From assembly GCA_963971575.1 (NCBI GenBank), contig OZ020612.1:64168869-64232868 (forward strand): a DNA stretch of 64,000 bases, read 5' to 3'. How positions within the stretch are numbered: position 1 is the stretch's first letter; each line of letters starts with the position of its first letter. Shown piece after piece: positions 33,850 to 47,602 of this stretch. The position numbers and the translations under genes are program-made. The DNA is from Liopterus haemorrhoidalis. Lineage: Eukaryota > Arthropoda > Insecta > Coleoptera > Dytiscidae. Under the pieces are notes generated by a model, which was not told where the DNA came from, made no database searches, and saw only the letters and a list, made by a program, of their open reading frames with translations.

Positions 33850-34060
33850 ATAAAATTATGAAATAAATGGTTCGGTTATGTGATTGAGAATAAATTGGAA
33901 GAATATGATGTAGCAAGGTACGAGAGTAAACGTTAAACGATCTTGTGTAAATACGGAGTACGCTAAAACGGAAATGAACGACGTTCGAAGGAGAATAAGT
34001 GAGGACTCGATGATTACTGCACGGCAGGAAATGTGGAGACATGTCGATTCAGGAAATTGC
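33850..34060 (+). pseudogene. possible LINE C-terminal relic
   Basis: The plus strand reads IKWFGYVIENKLEEYDVARY, similar to the L-WFGHV-RM segment of RTE/L2-type LINEs, then loses frame. RREMWR-like residues follow weakly. Only a tentative call. Confidence 0.35.
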
Positions 34061-37000
34061 TATGAGTTAGATGTATTAAAAATTTTACAAATAAATAACA
34101 CCTAACTATTAAAATATAATCTCCAACCTACTCTACACATGTACAGCGTTGCTCATAACGTTGCGCAACAGTTCTATTCAATAACTAATTTTTAAATTAA
34201 CTGTCTTAATTACCAACCGTCGCGAGTATTTCTTTGAAAGGTATTTTTTGGGATTATTAAAGCGTACATATTTTTGAGAATTCAGGTAATAGAAAATTAG
34301 AAACCTTACTTTTACAACACGTTACTTTAGAAATATATTTTTAAATAGTTCGTTGTTCAAGGAGACATTTGCTCGGAGTTATTGCTTAATACTTTTGAAC
34401 ACTAGCATCTCCTTGAACAATGCTTAAACCCTTTTTCCTAGAAATGCCTTATAAAAACACACGTTTCTCTGAAGATGAGATCAGACAGTATTCGATCCGG
34501 TTAGCATTATCATCAAATTTCTTGAATTCTTAGAGGCACTGTGTCGGCATTCTGGTGGTCCAGCCGATTATATTTGTTTTAACCTTTGTGATTATTTTTA
34601 CCTTTATTTTAATCTTTTAAACTAATTTTAAATATTACTTTTAATAAATCAAATTCATTAATTTTAAACCGTCTTAATTAACGTGTGTAAACCTTTACCT
34701 TTAAGAACTTAAGTGAACAGCTGTCCAGACTATTAACAAGATGTCTGATCAGTCGATTGGTAAGTACTAACACATTTCATTTAATTCACATATCGTAATG
34801 ATGAACCCTGGATAAAACTCACGACTACTACCTGAACTCCTTTAATCAGAAATCTCATTTCAGTTTGAGATCAGACTTCATATTATATCACAGGCTCGCT
34901 ACCTAGTTGATAATAAATGGTACGTTGTAAAATAACGTATCGGGATCGCTACACACATATTGACGGCACTTCTAAAATAGGTTTTCTGGATTTCCTGGAC
35001 CTTGAAACGTGGTCATCAGTCAAAATCTCAACATCGGAAATTTTCAATACTTGTTTAAAATACTTGCTCTTTATATATTAAGGTCGGGCAAGTATAAAAA
35101 ATACCTCACCGGAAGTGAGTCAACCATATAGTCTACGGATCGTGATCCCGGACGACCTAGTATGAGATAAAGAAACAACACTGTAAAAATTGCAGCAAGT
35201 GGACTTGGCAGAGGACGACCGGAAGCAGTAAAATAATCTGATGGAGGCGTATATCCAATATTGAACCGAATAATGATGATAATGAGGGGCAGAACCCTAA
35301 ATTTCGACCGGAAGACCATCATTGGAAGGCATATTAATTTCCACCTCACTCAAGATTCAACAAGTAAACGAAAAGATAAGCTTCCTAGTTTTGCAAGTAC
35401 CGACCTGTTCCTGAGTTTTCACAGTGAAAACTGATTAACCGGCTATTTGTAAAATAATACTTGCAATAACTCTTGTCGTTTTATCAATAATTGTTGTAAT
35501 TTGTTCGTAAATTGAGTTCATTACCGTCAGGTGCAACAATTGTCAAATTGAAAACTGACCGCATAATTTGTAACCGTGCAAGTTTTTATTAATTCGTCCA
35601 GTGAGTTACGTTATCAGCAGATATGTTATAAGGGCGCAAGTTATTCAATGAAAACTCATAAATTATAACACACTTTTACAGAGAACAGGCGCTGCACGCT
35701 TGAAATATTGTAATTTGTTAAAATTAATTAATAAGTTCATATACGGTGCTGTTGGGGTATGATGACGCTAACATTTTGTGATAAATGAGAAATGAGAAAC
35801 ATGGCAACGCGGCACAGTGACGTAACATCGCATTTTACTTTTTACAGAAATCTTTTTATGTCTCTCTTCTTAGCAGGGTCGTCGACACTGGGTCCGGGCC
35901 CTGTCAAAACATTAACTGCGGATCAGGGCCCGAAAAATGGTAAATAATTTTTGGAATGGTAAAAATTGCTATTTAAGGCATAAAATAAATCCGTTTTTTA
36001 AGTTCTACGACTGAAAATATGTACATAAATAATTTTTTAACCAAATCCATGCAAAGCCTTACGAAGTTTTCGTTTTTTTTTTACCCATCTCCAGGTTTTT
36101 TTTTGAATGGCAATAAAAATGCTTACAAATAAGCTAAAAGGCCCTTAATTTTTTTCTAGACTAAACAAAACACGAGAAATTCATATTTTCAAACCGCAGG
36201 GCTCTATATGTCACCGTTTTAAAGATATGACTTTTTTAAAATTTGGAAAAATTCAGACAAAAAATCAAAGATTTTCAAATTTGTGAGTATTTTGCTTCTT
36301 TAGGGTATCTTGGGCCTTAAAAATTCATATATTTCAACCACAACCCACTAACTGTTTCAGTTTTTGAGATAAAGTAATAAAAAGTAAAAAAAAACAGTAT
36401 TTTATTTAACAGGCTTTTTCGTTTTTTTACAGGCTTTATTACACGAGGGTGAACTTTACCACCCAAGCGGTTAGGCGAGGTTTGTAATCATCCGGGTGTA
36501 ATATAGCACTTAGTATATGCGTGTCAAATACATTGTTTTATCTACAACTATATATTTATGTCATTAAAAAAATAGTCAATTTAATTTAAAAACACAGAAA
36601 TTCTGAGCGTCAGTTGTTAAACTTCAGAACTTAAGTCATCAAGATGGCTACCAAACTATCAGCTAATTGTAAAGTACAACAGTTCTTGAAATATTTTTAT
36701 TTATTGGCTGGAGTAAAGAATAGTGACTACAAAGTTACAAATTTCTTTACAGAGGGCAGCACATAACTACTTCACTAAATAATTCAAGCATTATCAGTGG
36801 CTTTAAAACAATGGTTTCTGGTCCAGAAATGCATGCATAATGATGCGTTTTGATACATTTTTAATAGGGCTAATAAGGGCAAAAATACAGAACTATGCAG
36901 CTAAAAACAAGGTAATTAGGTTAGGTTTAGTTAGTAAAAGTCTAGAACCGAGCGGAGAGAGCTAACCTAAAATACGTTTACATTTAAAAATAAACACAAA

Positions 37001-38366
37001 GATAATTTGCTGTGATATATATATATATATATCGAATATTGAAATAATAAATACCGAAATAAATCAATCTACAATATAAAAATGAAATTTTATCTCTTTT
37101 ATGAATTTTTATAAATTGAATCCCTAAAAATTATGACCCACGCCTTCATCAGATTAGTTTTAGTTGGCCCGCAACTGAAAAAGATTGTCCACTTTTGATA
37201 CAAGCCTTCAAAACTCCAAAAATTTAAATTGCGGGTCTTTATTCCAATTTCTAACATATGATTTTTCAAAATTATCGATCCATTTTCGTACACTCCTACA
37301 CATTTTCTATGACTCCGAAAGTTCCAACTTTTTCTATATTTACAGCATTTAGAACGGTGGTACCAGGATACTTGGGTCTTATAAATTTGCCGCAGCTATT
37401 GTCTTATTTACTGATTTTTATCCCAACCCTGCCACCAAAAAAATTGACTGTCTTACAATTAGTCTATTATAATTTAACGAATTTTTTCTTTCCTCATTTT
37501 TTCTCACTATGATATTTTTCGACGCCACTGGAAAAAAAACCCGGACTGGAAATGCTGTGGAAAATATATCCAGTAGCACGTTAAAACCTTGGGGCAATCG
37601 CCCTGGGATCGCTGGTTTTTGGACAAAAAATAACTAGCGTAAAAAATTCTCCACTTAATTTCGATGTGTTGGTATCTCGAGATGAAATTTGTGAAAGGAA
37701 TATAAGTACAATGATGATTTCGTTTGGAAGAGAAAGTAATTATTAGTAGGAAATTGAGAGATGAAACAATTAAATGAAAAAAAAAAAATGAAACAAGCTT
37801 TTCACTTATTTTCTTTTGTGCTTTTCGATTCTCAGCTTTGCAAAATTAATTATGATGATAACTTGTTTATGTAACTCAATTATACAGGAAATTCAACACA
37901 AAACTGAAAAGATAAATACGTAGAAACAGTAGGAACTATTTACAATCATACGACATCAACAAAATTGAGTGAAAGGATACGTAGAGAAAATTTATTGAAT
38001 ATATTGTGAAAATAGCAGATAACAATCGGAAGAGAACAATCTAACAAAAAAACAACTTCATGTGGCCGGTAAGTCTACCTGTTTTAACAATATTAATAAA
38101 AATAATAGGTTATCAATGCCTAGATGGCCCATAAGGGCCCGATCATAGATATGAAAGGAACTTGGTTAGCTACTAAAACACAGTTAATGCAAATGAAACA
38201 AATTGAACAAGAATATAACAACAAGAACTGGATAAATGATAGACAAACTCGAAATTGATAAAATTTTATATTTAAGTTGTATAAATAGATTCTTTGACCG
38301 TATTAAATGGTTTGGTTAAGTATTATTATTATTATTATTTTTTTTATTTAAGGCTTACCTTGCCTA
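34061..38366. other. long unassigned tract, possible LTR-type fragment
   Basis: No certain gene. A perfect 13-bp inverted pair (TTGTTCAAGGAGA, 34353-34365 and 34408-34420) precedes a TATA-like TTATAAAA (34451). Then come TTCTGGTGGTCCAGCCG (34550) and ATGTCTGATCAGTCGATTG followed by a donor-like GTAAGTA (34741-34766). This order could be the 3' end of an LTR, primer-binding region and gag start, or a host leader exon; nothing decisive. A GC patch with GGGTCCGGGCCCTG lies at 35890. (AT)n at 37013-37032. Confidence 0.3.
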
Positions 38367-38682
38367 TACAGAGCGTTCGTAAATGACTGATAGGCGTTTC
38401 AATTTCCCGGCAAAATTACAAAGGCAAATTTAGGAGTTATTGACAAAGCAATTTATTAATTTGCTATTGTTTATTCTTTCCTAACCAAGGAATGTACAAA
38501 AGTTGTAATAAAAAGAGCATTTTCTAATATACATTTACTAGAAATTGTCAATGTCAGATAACTGTTAATGTCAAATTATATCCGTATTAATGTTTATGAT
38601 TGATGAGTCATGTAAAGCTAAAGATGAAAATTAATAATAAGCTAAATTCAAACGCCTATCAATCATTAATGAAAATTCTGTA
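38367..38682. mobile_element. mariner-type MITE, 316 bp, TA-flanked
   Basis: The left end TACAGAGCGTTCG, then AAATGACTGATAGGCG and TTTCAATTT, is mirrored at the right end (AAATTCAAACGCCTATC, AATCATT, TTCTGTA), giving an imperfect ~40-bp TIR. TA lies outside both ends (38365-38366, 38683-38684). No reading frame. An ATT-repeat stretch (38323-38339) lies just to the left. Confidence 0.75.
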
Positions 38683-38684
38683 TA

Positions 38685-40224
38685 ATAAAAGCAAAAAATA
38701 ATAAGAAAAGTATTGAGAAGTAGTTTTCACTACTACTATTACAACATAACATGTTCCACCGATGACAATTTCAGTTACCGGTAGTTCAGCAGTTAGTTCA
38801 TAGATGGCATAAACTATCAAAATTCCACTCAAGTTATTCCATGGTGTGGAATCAGTATACGAGGTATTACCTTGCTGCGCGGTATTACCCTACAGTCTCC
38901 TACCTAGTATGGGACTACACGGTGATATACCGAAGAGTAAAAGTAAAGTCTAGCTATGTTTAGATAACATTCAATATAAACAAGCTGCAAACTTGACAAA
39001 ACCACACGCTATCAGAAAGCTAACTCTCTCTTTTCAGGCACTGTTAGTTTTTTCACTAACATAGATCTTCCATCTTGTTCTAGTAAATGTCAGGTCTTTC
39101 CAGGTACCTTGTACACCCATATTTGCTAGATGTTTATGCAAGTGATGCCTTAGGCAACTTGTTTGACTTGTTCGTAATCCTGGTGCAGCCCTTTTAAGAT
39201 ATCCCTTCTCTATTAAGAGTCACTTTCAGTTGCCATAACAACCTGTGGTCTCATTAAAGAAGTACATAGGACTTACTCCTGCTGTTTAACTCTTGGATAA
39301 TAACTTCACTTCCCCCTTCATTAAGATTCTTAAAATTTCAGGTATTTTAAAATTAAGTTATTATTTTATAATGAGAAAGATCAAGTTAAGAAAAATTAAA
39401 AATTTAACTAAAGAGCCAGGCAAATTGAAATCGTTTCCTAAATAAGTAGAGAATTTACTTTCATATATGTCTGGAAAAGTCATGTAGTCTAAAACTATTT
39501 TTATTCTTGTTCAGACAAGAATAAACTGTACAATAAAAATGAAAAATAGATAGTTGTTAGAAATCTATATAAGTATGTAAGTCATTTTATATACATTCGA
39601 TTTCATTGTTTATTTAATATTTTTGTAACATGTAATTCTATTCTGTAAGTTATCGTATCAGCGCGTAACTTGTACATTTTGGTTCCCACACGCTGGTCTC
39701 TTGATCACGTGTGCTGTTTTATTTACATTTAAATTTAAGTAATTCTGTATTTTGTTTAATGTTAATAATTTTTGTTATATTATCAGTTTTTTATAATATT
39801 ATGTTTTTTGTGCTACTGTACATTATTTATGTGATACACCCATCGTGTTGAGCAACGTCTACGCATTGTTTGTCGCTTGGCTATGGTTTTCAGAGACATC
39901 GTGAGATTTTCTAGGTTTGGTTCTTCCATAGCCATTACTTGTGGGCCTAGGATTTTACCCGTCTACACCCCAGCTAGGGCTACCATTCCCCTTGTGTTAG
40001 TCTCCTAGAGCAGCCCCTAGAAATATCCGAAAAAAACAAATGCATTCCTCTCATTAATACTAGTGAAACACTATTTTTTCTTTAGTTTTGTTACAGTTGA
40101 AATTATCTTATAAATAAATAAAGTTTGATTTAAATATTTTCGGAATTTTATATGGCGTGCCAAAAACCCAAATGTTCCGCAAGGTAAAAATTTTGCAAAC
40201 ACTGATAAATGGTGACTATTTCAT
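38685..40224. other. unassigned; weak LINE traces
   Basis: No clear gene. At 39090-39110 CAGGTCTTTCCAGGTA is shared with 5695, inside the I-type LINE relic, so 39060-39280 may be a decayed relative on the minus strand. Confidence 0.3.
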
Positions 40225-40640
40225 CATCAAGCCTTGTCCATCATCGGGTAATTTTGGACTGCGTCTAAAAAGAGTATATCAATAAAATTTCTCCATCTAA
40301 CTCGTCTATCTGCCATAGGCTTCAAGTCGGTGATGTTGTTATACAGTCTTTTGTCTTGGTTTTGAGAACTCCATGCATTTATTTCTAGCAGGGTTGAGCG
40401 ACGCCAGGTGTTCTTGGGTCGCCCTCTACGCCTACTGGCCTGAGGGTCGTATGTTAGTGCTTAGCGACACACTTCGCTAGGAGCCCTTCGAAGAGTGTGC
40501 CCTAACCAACCATACTTTTTTCTTTTTATTTAAAAATTAATGTCCATTTCACCAGTTCTTTTTCCCAATTCTACGTATGATATTCTACGTAATAAATGCG
40601 AAGAATTCTTCGAAGACATCGATTTACAAATGGTTACGAC
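40225..40640 (-). pseudogene. LINE ORF2 C-terminal relic, copy 2
   Basis: On the minus strand this carries GGTTGGTTAGGGCACACTC-type sequence (W-LGHTLRR), CCAAGAACACCTGGCGTCGC (PRNTWRR), then ATAGACGAGTTAGATGGAG (RRVRWR) and a final GATGATGA. The 3' end is at the low-coordinate side. Same family as 4300-4980 and 43367-43675, with frameshifts. Confidence 0.8.
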
Positions 40641-43366
40641 TATGTAGAAAAATAAATTATGCTATGTGTAACAATTCACACCATTCTCAATGAAATTAGT
40701 TTTCATGTTACCAGTCACCAAACTTTATTATTTTCTGGACGACCCTTGTATTATAGCAATAGTTTGTATTGAGATGAAACATTTCTGGACTGTTTGTTTC
40801 GGATATGAGTAATGCTTTGGATATCTGATCGAGATAGTACATAGTAAGATTAATAGACTTTGACTTCATAGAGAACCCGCCTTAAAATTATAGAATTGCA
40901 TGATAGTTCATAAGTCATCAGTAATTACAACTCAACACAAAAAAATACTACTCCTTTCTATACAAAAAAAGTAGAACATTTACAATTTTCTTTAAAGGCA
41001 GTTTATTTTTCTTTTCATTATTAAAAATATCATTAAAAACACTTAACATTTTTATTGAATTGAAGTAAAATTTTCTTGATGTTTTGCATTTCTCCAATTG
41101 ATTAAAGGAAGACCAACAGAAATTCTACAAAGATTTGAGTCATTGAAGACAAAAGAAATAAACAGAATCAAATAAAAAAAGTTCAAAGGAATGAGGGAGA
41201 TAACAAAATGTGATTTACACAAATGGCGCTAAAGTAGTCCTGAAGCGAATGAGATTTTCTACCCGGAGATTTAGGTGGAAAACACGCCTGTCATTACATT
41301 TATTAAAATAAGAAAGGGGAACTATAGGGTTTGACGGGAACTGAGTGCACAAATGCCGATATCTTAAATATTTACCGTGCTAATTTCAATTTATTTTCAG
41401 CTAAAGAAGCAATTATAACGTCACATCCTGGGCAATGGTCAAATCGACGACGGTTAATTCGGCAATGAGAAGTCTGAAGAACACATTTGTAAGTCAGATA
41501 AATAAATTTCACTGGTAAGTTGGTGCTGGTTACCATCTTTCAACGTTTCCACTGTCCAGAGTTTCAAGAAGCGCAGGCAATGAAAGCAATAAGCGCGCTG
41601 GTAACCAAAGTTCTAAGTTTTCGTGCCCGTATGAATCTAAAAAGTCTTTTACAATTATTTAAATTACCAGTGGCTCCCTGTATATTTATTAAAAGTTCGT
41701 AAAGAAGCAAGGAGCTCAATTGTAAATTTTATAGATGTCACGATAGTAAAACTGTGGTAGTTAATAGAAAAACTAAATAATAAAAGTATAAAACCCGCAA
41801 GAAATATGATCCTAACTAATCAATTTCACCTGATATAATCTTAAACTGTACGATTTTTATACGATAACCGTCTAAATAATACGATATTGTCAAAGTAAGA
41901 CACGCTAATCTTGTATGAAATTGTTTAACATGAATTATTCAAAATTATGCACTTGTTTCCTTATCCAACTATCGGCCATATTGTTGTTATCACATCTCAT
42001 TAATGCATTGGTTCGATAAACGACCTGGTATACTACCGCTACCTTCTGCCCTCGTGTTCTAACATTCTCGGCCCACCAACAGTTTACTTACTGTTAAAAA
42101 TCTTAAGCTGTTGCGACTTGAACACGTCATTTTTTACTGTCATTTGCATAAATATGAAATATTATGTTTATAAAAGCTCTGCAAAGTATACCCTGTTACT
42201 GAGAAGGTGTTTTTGCTTTCGATTGATGAAGACTGATCACGTTTTTGATAGAATCATAACTATTTCTTTATATTTACAATGTAGCACACAGCAAACTTAA
42301 CTGTCAAACACAGCTGACTTTCTAAACTCACACACTACAATTTAAGGCCTTACAGAAAAATCTTGCGCTGTTCAAAAACTCAGCAATAAAAAAACATGGC
42401 CAAATTTTTTTTGCTATTACTTTTGTATTGCTCTCTTGCATCACATGTAAAGGGTAAGGCACTTTGTAAGGCAACCGAATATACATCGTTGCATCAAAAT
42501 ATGATTATTCCAATGGCATCTTTCATCAAAATATGATTATTACAGTAAAAGGGGAGAATTATATTTCCAGGACTAGAATGGAACTCATAAGGTAGCAGGC
42601 GCATCGCCAGACCATGAAGCGGGCGACGTACGGTTACCAAAGAAGCCAAAGGTACCGGAAAAACTTATGAGATTGAACTCCTGAGTAAGGTCCTAGCATG
42701 TAATCGAGTTGGCAACAATTGACAGAAGCTCTATGTTCCAGTTAGGAGTTAGATGAACTAATATGGAGATATCCGAGAGCTACATTCATACACAATGTTG
42801 GTTTGGGCCTCTTGCTTAAGCTATATTATTATTTAGTTAAAAATAAAAATCACTTTTACCGCCATGAAGTAATGCGAGCTCAAAATCTGAATGAACTTAA
42901 TGAAAAATTATTGAAGCTACAGAGTTAGTTATATCTGAAACAGTCCTTACTGTCAGATAAGGTCCTTATAATCGTCTAGGAAGCTGCGTAATATACTTAA
43001 CACAGGAAGGAGACCTTTTTGAACATCTCTTATAAGTTTTGTTCTGATTGTTGTAATACTAAGTTATTATTTCTACAAAACAATATGAGTGAAAACAATC
43101 AGATATCATTATTTATGCCTGCAGCATTTGCAAAATAAATAGTACAGACATGAACCTCATAATGGAACATGTAAATACACCCAAAAAGACTCAAAACCTT
43201 CTGGATACAAGCAGAAATGTACTTTAAATTGATTTGTAGTCGTGTTTGGAACAGTACTCTCTGCACATTCAAACAATTTTTCCAAAATATTTTCTGGTTT
43301 GGAAAATTCTTCTGAATTGTCTTCCTCGTCAAATAAAATATCTTTTATATTACTTGGTCTTTTATA
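40641..43366. other. unassigned A+T-rich DNA
   Basis: No gene recognised. ATCAAAATATGATTATT is duplicated at 42495 and 42525. TATCACATCTCATTAATGCA at about 41989 recurs near 44371. Confidence 0.3.
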
Positions 43367-43675
43367 TTATTATGGTTGGTTAGGGCACACTCTTCGAAGG
43401 GCTTCTAGCGAAGTGTGTCGCTATGCACTAGCATACAACCCTCAGGGCAGTAGGCGTAGTGACCCAAGAACACCTGGCGTCGCTCAATCCTGCTAGAAAT
43501 AAAGGCATGGAGCTCTCAAAACCAAGACAAAAGACGGTATAACAACATCACCGACTTGAAGCCTATGGCAGATAGACGAGTTAGATGGAGAAATTATATT
43601 GACAGCCTATGCTCTTTTTAGAGGCAGTCCAAAATCACCCGATGATGGATGGACAAGGCTTGATGATGATGATTA
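43367..43675 (+). pseudogene. LINE ORF2 C-terminal relic, copy 3
   Basis: The plus strand reads YYGWLGHTLRRASSEVCRYA then LAYNPQGSRRSDPRTPGVAQ with a frameshift inside the PR-TWRRS motif, then VRWRNYIDSL in another frame, ending GMMMM-type ATGATGATG. This copy preserves the W-LGHTLRR block best. It faces copy 2 (40225-40640) in inverted orientation 2.7 kb away. Confidence 0.8.
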
Positions 43676-44682
43676 CTTAAAAGCATCCCAAAACCTTCAA
43701 AGTCATTTTTATATTATCGTACAAAACAAGTAGCAGAAGACAGTGTTCATGTAATCAAACACACATAAATTATTTATTTACAAAAAGGTTAGAATAACAA
43801 GAATAACTGCACAATCTGAACAAAGAGTTCGTCTTTGATTTTCTTGCGAAGTGTGCACAGTCACGTGACAAAAAACAGCACGACACAGAGTTAACACTGC
43901 ACATTTATGCCGAACACACCTAAATTTGACCCGCAATTTGAAGCTACAAAATTTCAAATTCAATTAGTAGCTCTAGCCAATCCGTATAAAGAAAATAATA
44001 AAGTCAAAACTCTTTGGTCGGTGATTATGTAATAATTTTCTGATAATCTAAATTTGGCGTTCTTAGTGAGGTCTAATTTGAATGAAAAGTTGTAGTGATT
44101 ACTTCTCGCAATATAAATTTTAATGTCAGTGAGCTAATCACACCTTTAAGCTTGAAAATCGGTAGCAAGTAGCAAAGTAGATGGGGTATTGAGTAGAGTG
44201 ACGTTGAGACGGTAGTGATTATCTAGAGACGTAGCCTGTATCTTGCATCCGGTGTGAAGTAGGGAGTAGGTTGAATCTCTCCGCGGCTGATATCGGGATC
44301 CAAGCCAGGCTTCAGGTTCTCATAGAGTACTTTCAGTTCAGCTCTACACTCAATGTGAACCGTTATACACTATCACATCTCATTAATGCAACTGCCTTGT
44401 CGATAAGAACCACGGATTAAAGAAAAGTGTTTTCGAAAAGTTTTTCGCTAAATTTTTCACAAAATGTTACCCTGGTTCGTACTGTTTTAGAAATAAATTT
44501 CATCAATTTAAATACAGTTATACAATTAATGTTTAAAGAATAAATTTATTAAATAAGGGATCAAAACCAAATTTGAGTTATAGAGTTATTGAGTTATAGA
44601 GTTAAACCAAATTTGAGTGATCCACAATATCAGAGGACTTACGTCACAAGGTTAGTTAGAAATCTTCTTCTTCTTCTTAGAG
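43676..44682. other. unassigned A+T-rich DNA
   Basis: No gene recognised. CCAAATTTGAGT occurs twice around 44568-44622, with a tandem GAGTTATAGAGTTA between the copies. A CTT run lies at 44664-44678. Confidence 0.3.
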
Positions 44683-45239
44683 CAGGGGTTCTTAAACTTA
44701 TGTAGTCCGAGGACCCCCTCTTGGACATTTTTTTTGTGGACCCCATCCCAACCCTAGACGTTTTACATCGTTCTTGAGACTTAATTTCTGGCTCAATAAT
44801 CTCATAGGCACTACGTTATAATAAATATTGGTGAAAATATATTGCTGGTTATTTTAATAAATGGTCTAGCGCATTTATAGAGATGAACATTTTTATTAGC
44901 ATATAGAAAAAAAACATAAAATGAATAAAAATAGTAGTAAAAAGAATTAAAAAAATTACAAATTATAATACGTTAAATTCATACATTTCTTGAACAAATA
45001 TTGGTCAAAATAGATCTTATTATAATATGTTTTCTGTAAATAATTTGCAGTTAAATAAAAATAATTATATTTTTACTAATTATTGTTTAGTTATGTTAAT
45101 AACTAGTTAGGTAACAACAAATACAAAAAGTCTTGACCATGTACGATTTTTTTAAAATTAGTTATTTGAATAAAAGAGAAAAGGGGGATTTTAAGTTAAT
45201 GTCTAAATTGTTTCGCGGACCCCAGTTTAATAATCACTA
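44683..45239. mobile_element. hAT MITE, 557 bp, 8-bp target duplication
   Basis: The left end CAGGGGTTCTTAAAC and the right end reading out as TAGTGATTATTAAAC match at 11 of 15 bases. Just inside, CGAGGACCCCC and CGCGGACCCC are mirrored. TCTTAGAG (44675-44682) and TCTTACAG (45240-45247) flank it as an 8-bp target duplication with one change, which is diagnostic of hAT insertion. No coding capacity. Confidence 0.8.
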
Positions 45240-45469
45240 TCTTACAGTGCCATGCTCGATGCTCTGAACTAACACGTTCGTATTGAGCATATTCTGAACA
45301 ATTTCTCAATAAATTAATTAATAATAATAAATAAAAATATTTCACTTTCAAGTTATACTTACATGAGCGTACTTGAAAGTGAAATATTTTTATTTTTGAT
45401 GATTTCAATCCTCATAAATTAGATGAGGATGTGATTGTTTCCAATTTATTAAGATTGGACGCACTCTAT

Positions 45470-45715
45470 TATTATTTTATTTATTTTACATCGGCCTATT
45501 TCTGCAACGAGGCTAATCGCCGATGCCAGAGGGCGAGCTCCTACACCTGGATGAGGGGTGAATGATTATGAAAATAGGAGTAATGTAAACATATTATTCT
45601 CTCCCGAATAATAACACCAACGGGGAATTGAACTAGCAACCTCACAATTCCGACTATTTTAACAAGTTAAAACTGCATGATTTAACGAGTTCGACCACTC
45701 CGTTTGCAAGGCCGC
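45470..45715 (-). mobile_element. tRNA-derived SINE
   Basis: On the minus strand the 5' part has an A-box-like AGTGGTCGAACTCG at about 45690-45703 and a B-box GCTAGTTCAATTCC at about 45626-45639. They are spaced about 50 bp apart as in a class II (Leu/Ser-like) tRNA with a long variable region. An unrelated body follows, then an A+T tail with AAATAAAATAATAA near 45470-45487. This is the structure of a pol III SINE. It is not a functional tRNA because the anticodon stem does not form. Confidence 0.65.
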
Positions 45716-47602
45716 ATTAGTAATCATTTATCTTTTTTTTTGTAAGTTCGGAATCTTTCTCCTATAATCCTTAACTATGCCATTTTTACGGTTTCTGTAT
45801 TCTCGGCATATCGCTCAAACGTATCGCCCGTAAATAAGCAACATTGACTGTACTAAAAGTTTATTCACATCATTCGATCGATTATTACAATAATAGATGA
45901 AGCGTATTATAAAGTTGGAGCAATGATTTGTAAAAAATGAAGGTGGGTTTAATATTTTATCACTAAAAAAATTCGTGGGCGTATTGAATTGTTGCTTTAT
46001 AAAATGGATAATTCAACATGTTTTTAGAGAGCTGGTGTCGAAATGTTATTATATATGTTTCTTTTTTTTCCTCTGTACTTCTTACTTTATGTATATATCA
46101 GCGTAATATATCTGTAGCACTTTTTTAAAACTGCTCCCACTTTATTTCATAAATGTAAATTTTAAGAAAAAAAGTCCAGATTTATTACTGTCTAAATGAG
46201 ATATCTCCACAAGTATATTACATAAGAGAATGATAAATAATATACCATATATATGAAATTATTTAAGAACATAAAATATTCCCCGAGTTCTTTTTTTCTT
46301 GTCGAGGTGAAATTTCCAAACAAAAATTAAAACCGAGGTTGTAAAAGCTCATTATATCTTAAGGTCGATTGTACTTCAAGATAATTGTATTATCTCTTAA
46401 AGATTTTGACAAACAATTAAGAAAATCTTCAACTAAAGGTGTTGGAATGTAATAGTATTATTTTTATCTCAAATGCCGATGCCACAAAAAAGGGAAGAAT
46501 ATCACGAATCTCGTGAATAGTATTGTTTCAAGAGTTCTATAGTATCAGCTATAATAGACTGATAAATCGAACACTAGAGCTATAATAATTCTAGAATTCT
46601 CAAATAATTTATGTCTGATACAGCAGAATATCTCGATCAGAAATAAAGCTAATAAAGCTGTTAAAATCTTAACGTCGAAAACTGACGTTAATTTTTTTAA
46701 CACCATTTTAAACGTAAATGCTATTCGCTAAGCACATTTGTGTTAATATATTAACGCGACGGCGTTAAAATAACGAGTTAACGTTCTACAATAAGCGCCT
46801 ACCGAAACGGTGGCTTTAAAAGTTAACGCTGGTGTTTAGTTCGCAAAAATGGCTGATCGTATTTGAGTAAATGACATGTTATTAAAATAAATTGAATAAA
46901 ATACAAGACGGTACGAATATTAATTCTTATAAGACAAAATTCAAATTTTATAATACTTTTTAAAGTAATTTCTTTACAGTAGGGCTAAGAATGGCCCTTC
47001 GTAATTTTTGTGATACAAGTAACCCAGACACAAATTCAAGTAATATAGAAAAAAAGTAAATGGAGTTTTGGTTATCGTTGAGACACAGTACTTAAAATTA
47101 TAATCCTCTGCAAGCTACAAAAATCACTTATGCCTCTGCCGTGCTTAATATCGCAGTACATTTTAATGATGTATTATTTGAAGAAATAATTGATGTGATA
47201 ATGAAGATCACAAAAGTGTTATTCCACATAATACAGGGTAGAAATAGCGTAATAAATCAATTAATTATTTAATAATTGACATTACCAAACACCTTTAAAA
47301 AATTAAATAAATCCACATTTTTTTCAAAAATTAGATAAACTGTTATAATATAATGTAGTATATAAATTGGCTAAATAAAAATTGAATAAAGTTATATTTT
47401 TATTCAATACACTGTGAAAACCAGTTATAATGGGTATCACAGGACGAAACATTTCTGTTCCATTTTTTAAATAAATTTCGCCACTGAATATTTAAATCTA
47501 CACCGAAATATTGGGTTAAGGTTCTCTTGGCATGTGACACTCTTGTCAAAAATGCTATAATTCAACATAGCAGCGCATGCGCGTGCAAGAAATATAAAAA
47601 TT
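45716..47602. other. unassigned A+T-rich DNA
   Basis: No gene recognised. 46660-46860 is richer in TTAACG and AACGTTA words, possibly an old element end. Confidence 0.3.

Noticed and set aside
35875..37614. A ~1.7-kb hAT element between GC patches at 35880 and 37600
   Set aside because: The two ends are not convincing inverse matches and the 8-bp flanks differ.
41398..41512. Plus-strand exon between TTTTCAG and GTAAGT
   Set aside because: Splice-like signals are present but no frame encodes anything recognisable. Chance occurrence cannot be excluded.
45470..45715. Functional tRNA gene on the minus strand
   Set aside because: A- and B-box sequences are present but the anticodon and acceptor stems do not pair, and it continues into a SINE body.
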